Origin: an uncultured Duncaniella sp.
Lineage (GTDB): Bacteria; Bacteroidota; Bacteroidia; Bacteroidales; Muribaculaceae
Direction of reading: 5' to 3'
Length of the DNA stretch: 64,000 nt
NCBI GenBank assembly: GCA_910577335.1
Contig: CAJTMJ010000001.1
Location: 115,710-179,709 of the forward strand
Shown: positions 1 through 9,274 of the stretch, piece after piece
How the letters are laid out: every line of letters begins with the position of its first letter
Position numbering within the stretch: the stretch's first letter is position 1
Notes under the pieces: generated by a model
What the model was told of the DNA's origin: nothing
The model's input: only the letters and a program-made list of their open reading frames with translations
Database searches by the model: none
Position numbers and translations under genes: made by a program

Positions 1-80
1 TCAATATCAATAATGAAAAACTTGACGCTTCGATTGCCAATGAATTGAAGCAATTGCGTTTAAAACTTTTAAGCAAATAA
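1..80 (+). CDS. atpH: ATP synthase F1 delta subunit, C-terminal end (partial)
   Basis: Only the last 25 codons are in the window, read in frame 3 and ending in TAA. They give a short basic tail with the pattern LDASIANELKQLR, which matches the usual end of F1 delta (a D-S-I/V then L-K-x-L pattern). Delta links F1 to the b-subunit stalk. In Bacteroidetes the delta gene lies immediately before atpA, and here only 16 bases separate its stop from the atpA start. The identity therefore rests on a short match plus position. Confidence 0.75.
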   Translation, partial: NINNEKLDASIANELKQLRLKLLSK

Positions 81-96
81 TAATCACACTTGACCA

Positions 97-1668
97 ATGA
101 TAAACCCAAGCGAGATTTCTCAGGTATTAAAACAGCAACTCGAAAATGTCAATTCCAAGGTGTCGTTTGAAGAAACAGGCATCGTGTTGGAAGTGGGCGA
201 CGGCGTTGCGCATGTCTATGGACTCGACAACGTTTGCGCCAACGAGCTTGTAGAATTTGAAAACGGCGTGAAAGGTGTGGCACTTAACCTCGAAGAGAGC
301 AATGTCGGTGTCATCCTCCTTAACAACGTTGACAAAGTAACTGAAAACATGACCGTGAAACGCACCGGTGAGATTGCTTCAATCCATGTGGGTGACGGTG
401 TGTTTGGCCGCGTGATAAATGTCCTGGGTCAGCCGATTGACGGTCGCGGTCCCATAGATGGGGAGCTTCTTCCCATGCCGCTTGAGCGCAAGGCTCCCGG
501 TGTGATTTTCCGTCAGCCGGTGAAGCAGCCGCTCCAGACCGGTCTGAAAGCTATTGACTCCATGGTCCCCATAGGTCGTGGACAGCGTGAGCTTATCATC
601 GGCGACCGCCAGATCGGTAAGACCGCCATTGCCATTGACACTATAATAAACCAGCGCAAGAACTTCGAAGAAGGGAAGCCGGTATATTGTATTTACGTAG
701 CCATAGGTCAGAAAGCATCCTCAGTCGCTGCCATCGTGGACACACTCCGCCAGCACGGGGCGCTTGACTATACCGTAGTTGTGGCTGCGACAGCTTCCGA
801 TTCCGCATCAATGCGTTACTATGCTCCGTTTGCCGGAGTTGCTATCGGTGAATACATCCGTGACACAGGTCGCGACGCTCTTATCATTTATGATGACCTC
901 TCAAAGCAAGCCGTGGCTTACCGTGAGATTTCACTTATCCTTAAGCGTCCTTCCGGTCGTGAGGCATATCCCGGTGATATATTCTATCTCCACAGCCGTC
1001 TGCTTGAACGTGCCGCTAAAATCATTGACAACCAGCAGGTGGCAGAGAATATGAATGACCTTCCCGTTTCACTTAAGGGTAAGGTGAAAGGTGGCGGTTC
1101 GCTTACTGCGCTACCTATCATCGAGACTCAGGCAGGTGACGTGTCGGCATATATCCCGACCAACGTGATTTCAATTACCGATGGTCAGATCTTCCTTGAG
1201 ACAGCACTCTTCAACCGTGGTATCCGTCCCGCCATCAATGTGGGTATATCAGTGTCACGTGTGGGTGGTAACGCTCAGATCAAATCAATGAAGAAAGTCG
1301 CCGGTACGCTGAAAATTGATCAGGCACAGTTCCGTGAACTTGAGTCATTCACCAAATTCGGTGGCGATATCGACCCCGTGACCGCACGTGTCATCGACAA
1401 GGGTCGTAAGAACGAACGTCTGCTTATTCAGCCTCAGTACTCGCCTATGGCAGTGGAGGATGAAGTGGCTGTGATATTCTGCGGTACTAAGGGACTTCTC
1501 GAAAATGTGCCCCTTGACAAAGTGGCTGAATTTGAAAAGAATTTCCTCCAGCTCGTCCACAGCAAGTATCCCGAGGCAATGGATTCAATCCGTGCGGGAA
1601 AACTTGATGATGACGTGACTTCAAAACTTACTTCCGCAGCTGCCGAAATCTCGGAATCATACAAATAA
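97..1668 (+). CDS. atpA: ATP synthase F1 subunit alpha
   Basis: This is the non-catalytic nucleotide-binding alpha subunit of the cytoplasmic F1 head, which alternates with beta to make or hydrolyse ATP. The 523 residues are full length for the family. The beta-barrel N-domain, the P-loop GDRQIGKT (169-176) and the alpha/beta signature PAINVGISVSR (378-388) are all visible. The P-loop has Ile173 where most alpha subunits have Thr. It lies in an operon after atpH and 10 bases before atpG. The identity is certain. Confidence 0.97.
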   Translation: MINPSEISQVLKQQLENVNSKVSFEETGIVLEVGDGVAHVYGLDNVCANELVEFENGVKGVALNLEESNVGVILLNNVDKVTENMTVKRTGEIASIHVGDGVFGRVINVLGQPIDGRGPIDGELLPMPLERKAPGVIFRQPVKQPLQTGLKAIDSMVPIGRGQRELIIGDRQIGKTAIAIDTIINQRKNFEEGKPVYCIYVAIGQKASSVAAIVDTLRQHGALDYTVVVAATASDSASMRYYAPFAGVAIGEYIRDTGRDALIIYDDLSKQAVAYREISLILKRPSGREAYPGDIFYLHSRLLERAAKIIDNQQVAENMNDLPVSLKGKVKGGGSLTALPIIETQAGDVSAYIPTNVISITDGQIFLETALFNRGIRPAINVGISVSRVGGNAQIKSMKKVAGTLKIDQAQFRELESFTKFGGDIDPVTARVIDKGRKNERLLIQPQYSPMAVEDEVAVIFCGTKGLLENVPLDKVAEFEKNFLQLVHSKYPEAMDSIRAGKLDDDVTSKLTSAAAEISESYK

Positions 1669-1678
1669 AACGAACTAA

Positions 1679-2563
1679 ATGGCTACACTACGCGAACTAA
1701 AAGGACGAATCGGATCGGTAGCTTCCAGCGAGAAGATCACCGGTGCGATGAAGATGATATCCTCGGCTAAGATGCACCGTGCCGAGGGTGATCTCCGACG
1801 TCTGTTGCCGTTCCGCCGCCAGATCGAGACCATTATAGGCAATCTTCTTACTGCTGATGCCGAATTTTCGTCACCGCTGACGGAAGCCCGTGAAGTCTCA
1901 GCCATAGGGCTGGTTGTCTTAGGTTCCGATGATGGTCTGTGCGGTGCGTATAATATAAATATATTCAAGGAACTGCTTGTAAGACTTCGCAGTTACCGTG
2001 AGAAATATGGTGACAATGTGAAGGTCACTGTGTTTGCTGTCGGTAAAAAGATGGCTAAAGCCGTGGCGAAGATCGCGGATGCCAATACTCGGATGGTGAC
2101 TGTCCCCGGTGTTGACTCAAAGTCTACAGCCGAGGAGGTGAAGCGTTTCACCCGTGAGATCGAATCCCGGTATCTTGGCGGTGAGCTTGACATGGTGGAA
2201 CTTCTGTATATGAATTTTCAGAGTGTGAGCCGCCAGCGTCTGCGTGCCGATCAATTCCTCCCCGTGGTTCCGGAGACTTTTAATGCGGAAGGTGTTAAAG
2301 CTCTCTGTCGTCCATGTATTTTCGAACCGGATGCGCAGACTATCTTTGTCTCAGTGCTCCCTATGTTCCTGCTTGCAGTTATGCAGGAAGTGTTTACCGA
2401 AAACCGTGCTTCCGAACAGGCTGCACGTATCATGGCAATGCAAAGCGCTAACGATAACGCTAAGAAACTTCTTGAACAACTGCGTCTCGAATATAACAAA
2501 CTTCGTCAACAAAGTATCACCACCGAGCTTCTCGATATTATCGGAGGTCAGGTGCGTGACTAA
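1679..2563 (+). CDS. atpG: ATP synthase F1 subunit gamma
   Basis: Gamma is the central rotary shaft of F1. The 294-residue protein starts with the conserved N-terminal helix (ATLRELKGRIGSV, then KITGAMKMISSAK). It ends with the conserved C-terminal helix (QQSITTELLDIIGG), which sits inside the alpha3-beta3 ring. The start ATG overlaps no other gene and follows atpA by 10 bases. Only 24 bases separate its stop from nuoI, and no terminator-like hairpin is seen there, so ATP synthase and complex I genes are probably co-transcribed. Confidence 0.95.
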   Translation: MATLRELKGRIGSVASSEKITGAMKMISSAKMHRAEGDLRRLLPFRRQIETIIGNLLTADAEFSSPLTEAREVSAIGLVVLGSDDGLCGAYNINIFKELLVRLRSYREKYGDNVKVTVFAVGKKMAKAVAKIADANTRMVTVPGVDSKSTAEEVKRFTREIESRYLGGELDMVELLYMNFQSVSRQRLRADQFLPVVPETFNAEGVKALCRPCIFEPDAQTIFVSVLPMFLLAVMQEVFTENRASEQAARIMAMQSANDNAKKLLEQLRLEYNKLRQQSITTELLDIIGGQVRD

Positions 2564-2587
2564 TTCGTAATCATATAAACAACCAAA

Positions 2588-3343
2588 ATGGGAAGTGTAA
2601 AAGAATATTTCTCCAATCTCGGCTCCGGCATCGCAAGCCTTGTTAAAGGTATGCAGGTGACCGGTAAAGAATTTATCACCCCCAAAATCACCGAACAGTA
2701 CCCCGACAATCGTGATAATCTCCCGGTTGCCGACCGTTTCCGTGCCATTCTCACTCTGAAATATGACGATGAGGGCAACCATAAATGTATAGCTTGTGGT
2801 ACTTGTGAGCGTGTGTGTCCCAACGGAACTATCACGCTTGATACAAAGATGGTGGAAACTTGGGACGGTAAAAAGAAAAAGAAACTCGACAAGTACATCT
2901 ACGATTTGGGTAGCTGTACCTTCTGTCAGCTCTGTGTGACTAACTGTCCTACGGATGCACTTGAGTTTTCAAATGATTTTGAACAGGCTGTGTTTACCCG
3001 CGGGAAGCTTGTGAAACAGCTAAACTATCTCCCCGAGAAGGAGGAACCCAAGCCCACTCCCGAACAGATAGCCAAGATGCAGGCTGAGAAGGAGGCTAAG
3101 ATAGCCGCCGCCAAGGCTGCTGCCGCTGCTAAGAAAGCTGCTGCCGCCGGTGAGGCTCCCGCTGCCCCAAAGGCTGCCGAAGCACCCGAACTTGACGAAA
3201 AAGCTAAGAAAGCCCTTGCTGCAGCTGCCGGTGACCCTGAAAAAGAGGCAAAAATCCGTGCCGCTCTTGAAAAAGCAGCCAAACTAAAGGCTCAAAAGGC
3301 TGCCGCAGCACCTTCTGCTGATGCGCCTAAATCAGATAATTAA
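2588..3343 (+). CDS. nuoI: NADH-quinone oxidoreductase subunit I with long Ala/Lys-rich C-terminal tail
   Basis: NuoI carries clusters N6a and N6b in the peripheral arm of complex I and passes electrons towards the quinone site. Two ferredoxin-type CxxCxxCxxxCP motifs are present: Cys67/70/73/77 and Cys110/113/116/120. The usual family length is about 150-180 residues. Here residues from about 146 to 251 form an extra tail very rich in Ala, Lys and Glu, with Pro-rich stretches, predicted helical or disordered and containing no Cys. It is the first nuo gene after atpG; nuoA, B, CD and H, which normally precede nuoI in Bacteroidales, are not here. The ferredoxin-like core is secure. The tail is unexplained. 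Confidence 0.92.
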   Translation: MGSVKEYFSNLGSGIASLVKGMQVTGKEFITPKITEQYPDNRDNLPVADRFRAILTLKYDDEGNHKCIACGTCERVCPNGTITLDTKMVETWDGKKKKKLDKYIYDLGSCTFCQLCVTNCPTDALEFSNDFEQAVFTRGKLVKQLNYLPEKEEPKPTPEQIAKMQAEKEAKIAAAKAAAAAKKAAAAGEAPAAPKAAEAPELDEKAKKALAAAAGDPEKEAKIRAALEKAAKLKAQKAAAAPSADAPKSDN

Positions 3344-3358
3344 TTACTATCACAGTAT

Positions 3359-3874
3359 ATGGAATCAGTAGGAAGTATCATTTGTTACTGGATAATCGTT
3401 TTGGCGATTGTCATATTCTCAGTCCTGACTGTCACCACACGTAAGATTTTGCGTGCGGCTACATATCTGCTCTTCACTCTATTTGCCACTGCCGCCCTAT
3501 ATTTCAAGCTCGACTATGAGTTCCTCGGCACTGTGCAGATTGCTGTGTATGCCGGCGGTATTGTAGTGCTGTTCGTGTTCTCAATCCTATTGACCACACG
3601 TCCCGGTGACAACAGCGAACAGCTGGCTTCAAGGAAGAAACTTTTAGGTGTGATCGGTGCCGTTGCTGTTGCCGGAGCTGCCGGCTGGGCGCTTTGCTCC
3701 CGTTGCTCCGACATCTTCACTTCACTCCCTGCCATGCAGAACCCCGACATGAAAGAGATTGGAACTGCATTGCTCGGATCGGGTTACCAGCAGTATCTTC
3801 TCCCGTTTGAGGCTGTCAGTGTGTTATTACTTGCATGTATAATCGGTGGCGTTGTAATCGCCCGTAAACGTTAA
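3359..3874 (+). CDS. nuoJ: NADH-quinone oxidoreductase subunit J
   Basis: A membrane-arm subunit of complex I of 171 residues with about five hydrophobic helices. The conserved TM3 region is visible in the stretch LGTVQIAVYAGGIVVLFVF, whose Tyr/Gly pi-bulge is part of the proton-translocation path. It follows nuoI by 15 bases and precedes nuoK by 6, fixing it in the nuoI-N order. The C-terminal helix ends in a short basic tail (IARKR). Confidence 0.93.
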   Translation: MESVGSIICYWIIVLAIVIFSVLTVTTRKILRAATYLLFTLFATAALYFKLDYEFLGTVQIAVYAGGIVVLFVFSILLTTRPGDNSEQLASRKKLLGVIGAVAVAGAAGWALCSRCSDIFTSLPAMQNPDMKEIGTALLGSGYQQYLLPFEAVSVLLLACIIGGVVIARKR

Positions 3875-3880
3875 TTCGCC

Positions 3881-4192
3881 ATGGATATAACATTGATTTG
3901 GTATCTCGTCCCGGCACTCGTGATGTTTTGCTGCGGAGTATACGGATTTCTTATGCGCCGCAACATGATAGCCATGCTAATCTCATTGGAGCTTATGCTC
4001 AATGCGGTAGATATTAACTTTGTCGTTTTCAATCGTTATCTCTATCCCGGTTCGATGGAAGGTTGGATGTTCACTCTGTTTGGCATCGCAATCGCTGCCG
4101 CCGAGACTGCTCTCGCCATTGCGATTATCATCAATCTTTTCAGGGTGAGCAAGAATATTGACGTGCGCGACACAACTAAAATGAAATATTAA
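3881..4192 (+). CDS. nuoK: NADH-quinone oxidoreductase subunit K
   Basis: A small MrpC-like antiporter-related subunit of 103 residues with three transmembrane helices. The two membrane-buried glutamates needed for proton transfer are present: Glu37 in the ISLELMLNAV segment and Glu75 in the AAAETALAIAI segment. The length is the standard one. It is placed between nuoJ and nuoL with gaps of 6 and 9 bases, so it is almost certainly translated from the same mRNA. Confidence 0.95.
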   Translation: MDITLIWYLVPALVMFCCGVYGFLMRRNMIAMLISLELMLNAVDINFVVFNRYLYPGSMEGWMFTLFGIAIAAAETALAIAIIINLFRVSKNIDVRDTTKMKY

Positions 4193-4201
4193 TAACACGC
4201 T

Positions 4202-6172
4202 ATGGATATTACAATACCTATTCTTATATTGGCTATCCCGCTGTTCATGTTCATATTCCTTGGACTTGCGGGTGTCAAGATGAGCCACAAACTCGCCGGC
4301 ACTCTTGGTACGCTCGGCATGGGAACCGTGTTGGTTTTGTCCTATTACACGGCGTTCACCTATTACTTCTCAGGCAACCCCTTGTTTATCGACGGAACTG
4401 ACCGTTTGCAATACGAGGTGTTCAATGTGACTTGGCTCCAGTTTACCGACTTCCTCTCTATAAAGCTCGGATTTTTGCTTGACCCCATCTCTGCCATGAT
4501 GCTCATAGTCATCCCGACTATTTCATTTATGGTGCATGTCTACTCTCTCGGTTACATGCATGGCGAGAAAGGGTTCCAGCGTTACTATGCATTCCTGTCG
4601 CTGTTCAGCTTCTCGATGCTCGGACTTGTTGTCGCTACCAATATTTTCCAGATGTACATCTTCTGGGAGCTTGTGGGTGCGTCATCATTCCTTCTTATCG
4701 GTTTCTTCTATACACTTCCTTCGGCTGTGTCAGCTTGTAAGAAAGCGTTCATCGTTACCCGATTCGCCGACCTCGGCTTCCTGTTGGGTATATTGATACT
4801 TTCATTCTACACCAAGCAGCTCGACTTCCTGCCGATGACTCAGAACCCGCAAGGTGTGTTCGCAAGCTTCGGCGGTGCGACTTTCATGGGTGCTTCAGTC
4901 CTCACATGGGCTTTGGTGCTTATCTTCACCGGTGGTATGGGTAAATCAGCGATGCTTCCTCTCCACATCTGGCTTCCTGATGCGATGGAAGGTCCTACCC
5001 CTGTATCGGCACTCATCCACGCCGCTACTATGGTGGTTGCAGGTGTGTATTTGGTCGCACGTCTCTTCCCGCTTTATATGCTTGAAAACGCAGCGTTGAT
5101 GTTCATCACCGTTGTGGGTGCTGTCACTGCTTTCTATGCGGCTATCGTGGCATGTACACAGATTGACATCAAGCGTATCCTCGCTTTCTCCACCATTTCA
5201 CAGATTGCGTTCATGATGGTGTCGCTCGGTGTGGCTGCTCACAATAATGAAGCCATCCATCACGGTCTCGGTTTCATGGCATCAATGTTCCACCTCTTCA
5301 CACATGCGATGTTCAAGGCACTCTTGTTCCTTGGCGCAGGTGCGTTGATCCATGCTGTTCACTCCAACAACTACACAGCCATGGGTGGTCTTCGCAAATA
5401 CATGCCTATCACCCATATCACATTCCTTATCGGCTGTCTCGCCATTGCAGGTATCTTCCCGTTTGCAGGCTTCTGGTCAAAGGATGAAATTCTCGTGGCA
5501 TGTTTCGAGAACCATTGGTTCTGGGGTGCATGGATGATGATGGTTGCAGCAATGACTGCTTTCTACATGTTCCGTATGTATTACCTCGTGTTCTGGTGGG
5601 ACAATCCCGACTACGAGCAGCGTGTCAAGGATCTCGAAGCTCACGGTCACCATGGCGCGCTTCCCCACGATCCCGGATTCGCAATGGCATTCCCGTTGGT
5701 ATTCCTTGCTCTCGTGTCAACAGTGGCAGGTCTTATACCGTTCGGTCAGCTTGTGACATTTGACGGTCATGAATATATCGCTCATATCAACTGGCCCGTT
5801 GCTTGCAGCAGTGTCGGCATCGCAGTGATCTCCATCCTTTTCGCACGTCATCTTTACATCAATAAAAATGACAATCCGAAGGCTATGGCTGACAAGGTTC
5901 GTTGGCTCTGGGAAGCTGCTCACCACCGTTTCTACTGGGACGAGATATATCTTTTCATCACACGCCGTATCATATTCGATGGAATATGCAAACCTATAGC
6001 ATGGTTTGACCGTCACATCATCGACGGCACTATGAACGGTCTCGCATATATCACCAATCAGGCTTCTATCGCTATCAAGGGATTCCAGAGCGGAAAAGTT
6101 CAGATGTATATATGGTGGTATCTCATCGGTGCGGTTGTCCTTGGTATAATCACAGCAGTATGTATCCTCTGA
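4202..6172 (+). CDS. nuoL: NADH-quinone oxidoreductase subunit L
   Basis: The distal antiporter-like proton-pumping subunit of complex I, 656 residues. The proton_antipo N-domain begins near the LDPISAMMLIVIP segment. The conserved glutamate helix WELVGASSFLLIGFFY and the central lysine helix region GKSAMLPLHIWLPDAMEGPTP are clear. The C-terminal part carries the lateral helix and a final hydrophobic anchor. A His-rich loop (EAHGHHGALPHD) lies between the helix bundle and the lateral helix. It is followed by nuoM after 30 bases. Confidence 0.96.
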   Translation: MDITIPILILAIPLFMFIFLGLAGVKMSHKLAGTLGTLGMGTVLVLSYYTAFTYYFSGNPLFIDGTDRLQYEVFNVTWLQFTDFLSIKLGFLLDPISAMMLIVIPTISFMVHVYSLGYMHGEKGFQRYYAFLSLFSFSMLGLVVATNIFQMYIFWELVGASSFLLIGFFYTLPSAVSACKKAFIVTRFADLGFLLGILILSFYTKQLDFLPMTQNPQGVFASFGGATFMGASVLTWALVLIFTGGMGKSAMLPLHIWLPDAMEGPTPVSALIHAATMVVAGVYLVARLFPLYMLENAALMFITVVGAVTAFYAAIVACTQIDIKRILAFSTISQIAFMMVSLGVAAHNNEAIHHGLGFMASMFHLFTHAMFKALLFLGAGALIHAVHSNNYTAMGGLRKYMPITHITFLIGCLAIAGIFPFAGFWSKDEILVACFENHWFWGAWMMMVAAMTAFYMFRMYYLVFWWDNPDYEQRVKDLEAHGHHGALPHDPGFAMAFPLVFLALVSTVAGLIPFGQLVTFDGHEYIAHINWPVACSSVGIAVISILFARHLYINKNDNPKAMADKVRWLWEAAHHRFYWDEIYLFITRRIIFDGICKPIAWFDRHIIDGTMNGLAYITNQASIAIKGFQSGKVQMYIWWYLIGAVVLGIITAVCIL

Positions 6173-6202
6173 ATATGTTAATGTAGTAAATATAGTAACG
6201 AT

Positions 6203-7708
6203 ATGTTTTCAAATATATTAATCTACTTTGTGGTGATACCCTTGCTGATGTTGCTTGGGCTCGCCCTCTGTCAGAACATCAAGCAGATACGTGCTGTGGC
6301 TGTGACAGGTTCAGTTGCCCTCACCGCACTTTCTGTATGGCTTCTCATAGACTACCTCGGTATGCGTGCCGCCGGAGTTGAAGATCCTATGCTCTATGTG
6401 GATTCATGGTCATGGTTCGCGCCGCTCAACATACACCTTGCGGTCGGTGTTGACGGTATATCAATTGCCATGTTGATCCTTACAGGCTTTATCCTTATCA
6501 CCGGTAGTTTTGCATCATGGGAGATTCCGCAGCCTAAAGAATTTTTCCTTTGGTTGGTGCTCCTTTCAACAGGTGTGTATGGCTTCTTCATCTCGATTGA
6601 CCTTTTCACCATGTTTATGTTCTATGAGGTCGCTCTTATCCCGATGTACCTTCTTATCGGTGTTTGGGGTAGCGGCAACAAGAACTATTCGGCAATGAAA
6701 CTGACCCTCATGCTTATGGGTGGTTCAGCATTCCTGATGCTTGGTCTTATCGGTATATATTACCATTCAGCTCCCGCCGGTGAGCCTCTCACATGGAACA
6801 TCCTTGAGATCGTTCAGAACGATTCAATCACTATCGGCTGGCAGAAGTTCCTGTTCCCGATGACATTTGTCGGTTTCGGTGTGCTTGGTGCTATGTTCCC
6901 GTTCCACACTTGGTCACCCGACGGTCACGCTTCAGCGCCTACGGCAGTGTCAATGCTTCACGCAGGTGTGCTTATGAAGCTCGGAGGTTACGGCTGCTTC
7001 CGTGTGGCTATCTACCTCATGCCTCAGGCTGCCAATGAGCTTGCATGGATATTCATCATTCTTACCGGTATATCGGTTGTATATGGTGCCTTCAGCGCAT
7101 GTGTTCAGAACGACCTTAAGTACATCAACGCTTACTCATCTGTCTCTCACTGCGGTCTGGTGCTCTTCGCAATCTTGATGCTCAACACCACTGCAATGAC
7201 AGGTGCTATCATGCAGATGCTCTCTCACGGTCTTATGACAGCCCTCTTCTTCGCACTCATCGGTATGATTTACGGACGTACTCATACTCGTGACATACGC
7301 GAGATGGGTGGTATGATGCAGATACTCCCGTATCTCTCCGTATGCTACGTGATTGCAGGTATGGCTTCGCTCGGTCTCCCGGGTCTGTCAGGTTTCGTGG
7401 CTGAAATGACCATATTCGTAGGTTCATTCCAGCATACCGACCTCTTCCACCGTATATTCGTGATTGTGGCTTGTAGCTCTATCGTCACCACAGCGGTTTA
7501 TATCCTCCGTGTTGTCGGCAAGTTGCTCTATGGTCCCGTATATGACCAGCACCATCTCAGCCTCACCGATGCAAAATGGTGGGAACGCCTTTCAACCGCT
7601 ACTCTTATCGTATGCGTTGCGGCTATCGGTTGCTTCCCCAATTTCTTCGCTGACCTTATCAAGTTCACTTTCAATCCCGAAATATTTAAAGTTTTAGGTT
7701 TGAACTAA
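6203..7708 (+). CDS. nuoM: NADH-quinone oxidoreductase subunit M
   Basis: A second antiporter-like proton-pumping membrane subunit, 501 residues with about 14 helices. Family hallmarks are the FYEVALIPMYLLIGVWG glutamate helix and the MFPFHTWSPDGHASAPTAVS segment, which corresponds to the conserved Lys/His channel region. The length is normal and no disruption is seen. Its position between nuoL and nuoN matches the universal order of the complex I antiporter module. Confidence 0.96.
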   Translation: MFSNILIYFVVIPLLMLLGLALCQNIKQIRAVAVTGSVALTALSVWLLIDYLGMRAAGVEDPMLYVDSWSWFAPLNIHLAVGVDGISIAMLILTGFILITGSFASWEIPQPKEFFLWLVLLSTGVYGFFISIDLFTMFMFYEVALIPMYLLIGVWGSGNKNYSAMKLTLMLMGGSAFLMLGLIGIYYHSAPAGEPLTWNILEIVQNDSITIGWQKFLFPMTFVGFGVLGAMFPFHTWSPDGHASAPTAVSMLHAGVLMKLGGYGCFRVAIYLMPQAANELAWIFIILTGISVVYGAFSACVQNDLKYINAYSSVSHCGLVLFAILMLNTTAMTGAIMQMLSHGLMTALFFALIGMIYGRTHTRDIREMGGMMQILPYLSVCYVIAGMASLGLPGLSGFVAEMTIFVGSFQHTDLFHRIFVIVACSSIVTTAVYILRVVGKLLYGPVYDQHHLSLTDAKWWERLSTATLIVCVAAIGCFPNFFADLIKFTFNPEIFKVLGLN

Positions 7709-7723
7709 TAAAGATTAATAGCA

Positions 7724-9166
7724 ATGGATTACTCACAGTTTTTAGCACTTAAGCAGGAAATAGGATTGTTAATCGTATTCCTATTAGTCTTCCTCTACGA
7801 CACTTTTGCATCAGCCAGGGCTGCCAAAGCAGTGCCGGGCATAGCATGTGTAGGTATGCTTTTGCTCACAGTGTTTGGCTTCTTTCAGGCATCAGTCCCC
7901 GCCACTGAGGCGTTTGCCGGGATGTATTTCACATCTCCCGTCATGGTCGCTATCAAGAACATCCTTAATGTGGGTGTGCTGATAGTCCTCATTCAGTCTG
8001 TGAAATGGGCTAATTCTGAGTTCACTGCCGTAAGACGCGGAGAGTTCTATGAGTTGATTCTCCTTACTCTTCTCGGCATGTACTTCATGATTTCAAGCCG
8101 CCATTTCCTAATGTTCATCATCGGTCTTGAAACAGCTTCACTCCCTCTTTGCGCACTTGTGGCATTCGATAAGAACCGCTATGAGAGCCATGAGGCTGCT
8201 ATCAAATATGTTCTTACCGCCGTATTCTCATCCGCAATCCTTCTGATGGGTCTTTCATTCGTCTACGGACTTTGCGGCACTCTTTATTACGAGGGTATAT
8301 ACTTCATGGTAAGCAGCAATTTCGGTGTGATGATGGCTGTGGCGCTTGCGTTTGTGATAGCAGGTTTCGGATTCAAGATTTCACTTGTTCCTTTCCACCT
8401 CTGGACTGCTGATGTCTATCAGGGCGCGCCTACTTCGGTTACATCTTATCTTTCGGTTATCTCCAAAGGCTCTGCTGCTTTCGCATTCCTTGTGGTGCTC
8501 ACTCAGGTGTTCGGGGCAATCTACTCTCAGGCTTGGGAATGGATGCTTTATGCTCTGATCATTCTTACCATCACCGTAGGTAACCTCTTTGCGATACGTC
8601 AGGTCAATATGAAACGCTTCTTGGCGTTCTCATCAATATCTCAAGCCGGCTACATTATGCTCGCTGTGATTGGTGACAATGCTATGGGTATTTCAGCATT
8701 GATGTTCTATGTGCTCGTTTACGTATTCTCCAACCTTGCAGCATTCGGCGTTATCGGCGCTATCGAAAATGCTACAGGTAAAGTGGATATGACCGATTAC
8801 AACGGACTTTACAAGACTAATCCCCGTCTGTCGTTCACAATGATGCTTGCCATGTTCTCATTGGCTGGTATCCCGCCTTTCGCAGGATTTTTCAGTAAGT
8901 TTTTTGTGTTCACAAGCACACTCAACGGCACTAATTCAGTAGCACTCTATGTGCTTGTGCTTATCGCATTGATCAATACCATAATATCCCTCTACTATTA
9001 TCTTCTCGTGGTGAAGGCGATGTTTATTAACGACAGCGAGAATCCCATCTCCACCTTCCGTTCGGCATGTACCGAACGCCTCGGCATGTGGATTTGCGTT
9101 GCCGGCATTATCTGCCTTGGTATCGTAAGCTACTTCTACGACTATCTTCTCACAGTGGCTGCCTGA
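7724..9166 (+). CDS. nuoN: NADH-quinone oxidoreductase subunit N
   Basis: The third antiporter-like subunit of complex I, 480 residues with about 14 helices. Typical segments are GLETASLPLCALVAF (glutamate helix), the FHLWTADVYQGAPTSVTSYL channel region and the later FSLAGIPPFAGFFSKF segment. It is the last gene of the atp-nuo run: a hairpin lies 35 bases after its stop and the next gene begins a different function. As in other Bacteroidetes, no nuoE, F or G (NADH dehydrogenase module) follows, so the electron donor of this complex cannot be read from the locus. Confidence 0.94.
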   Translation: MDYSQFLALKQEIGLLIVFLLVFLYDTFASARAAKAVPGIACVGMLLLTVFGFFQASVPATEAFAGMYFTSPVMVAIKNILNVGVLIVLIQSVKWANSEFTAVRRGEFYELILLTLLGMYFMISSRHFLMFIIGLETASLPLCALVAFDKNRYESHEAAIKYVLTAVFSSAILLMGLSFVYGLCGTLYYEGIYFMVSSNFGVMMAVALAFVIAGFGFKISLVPFHLWTADVYQGAPTSVTSYLSVISKGSAAFAFLVVLTQVFGAIYSQAWEWMLYALIILTITVGNLFAIRQVNMKRFLAFSSISQAGYIMLAVIGDNAMGISALMFYVLVYVFSNLAAFGVIGAIENATGKVDMTDYNGLYKTNPRLSFTMMLAMFSLAGIPPFAGFFSKFFVFTSTLNGTNSVALYVLVLIALINTIISLYYYLLVVKAMFINDSENPISTFRSACTERLGMWICVAGIICLGIVSYFYDYLLTVAA

Positions 9167-9200
9167 TACCCGGCTCTTCCCTTCACGTTTTAACGTAAAC

Positions 9201-9240
9201 TATCTCCGGCTGTGAGGCGTTCTCCTTACAGTCGGAGATA
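9201..9240 (+). terminator. Hairpin at end of atp-nuo run
   Basis: Inverted repeat TATCTCCGgCTGT ... ACAGtCGGAGATA, about 13 bp with one G-U pair and a 14-base loop. It lies between nuoN and murI. The U-tract is weak (TTAGCTT), so termination may be incomplete or the hairpin may stabilise the 3' end. Confidence 0.55.
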
Positions 9241-9274
9241 TTAGCTTAAAAACAATTTATTAAAATTACAATAT

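Noticed and set aside
3025..3282. 85-codon minus frame of Ala/Ser opposite the NuoI tail
   Set aside because: It is the mirror of the Ala/Lys repeat and has no independent support. The plus frame continues without break from the ferredoxin domain.
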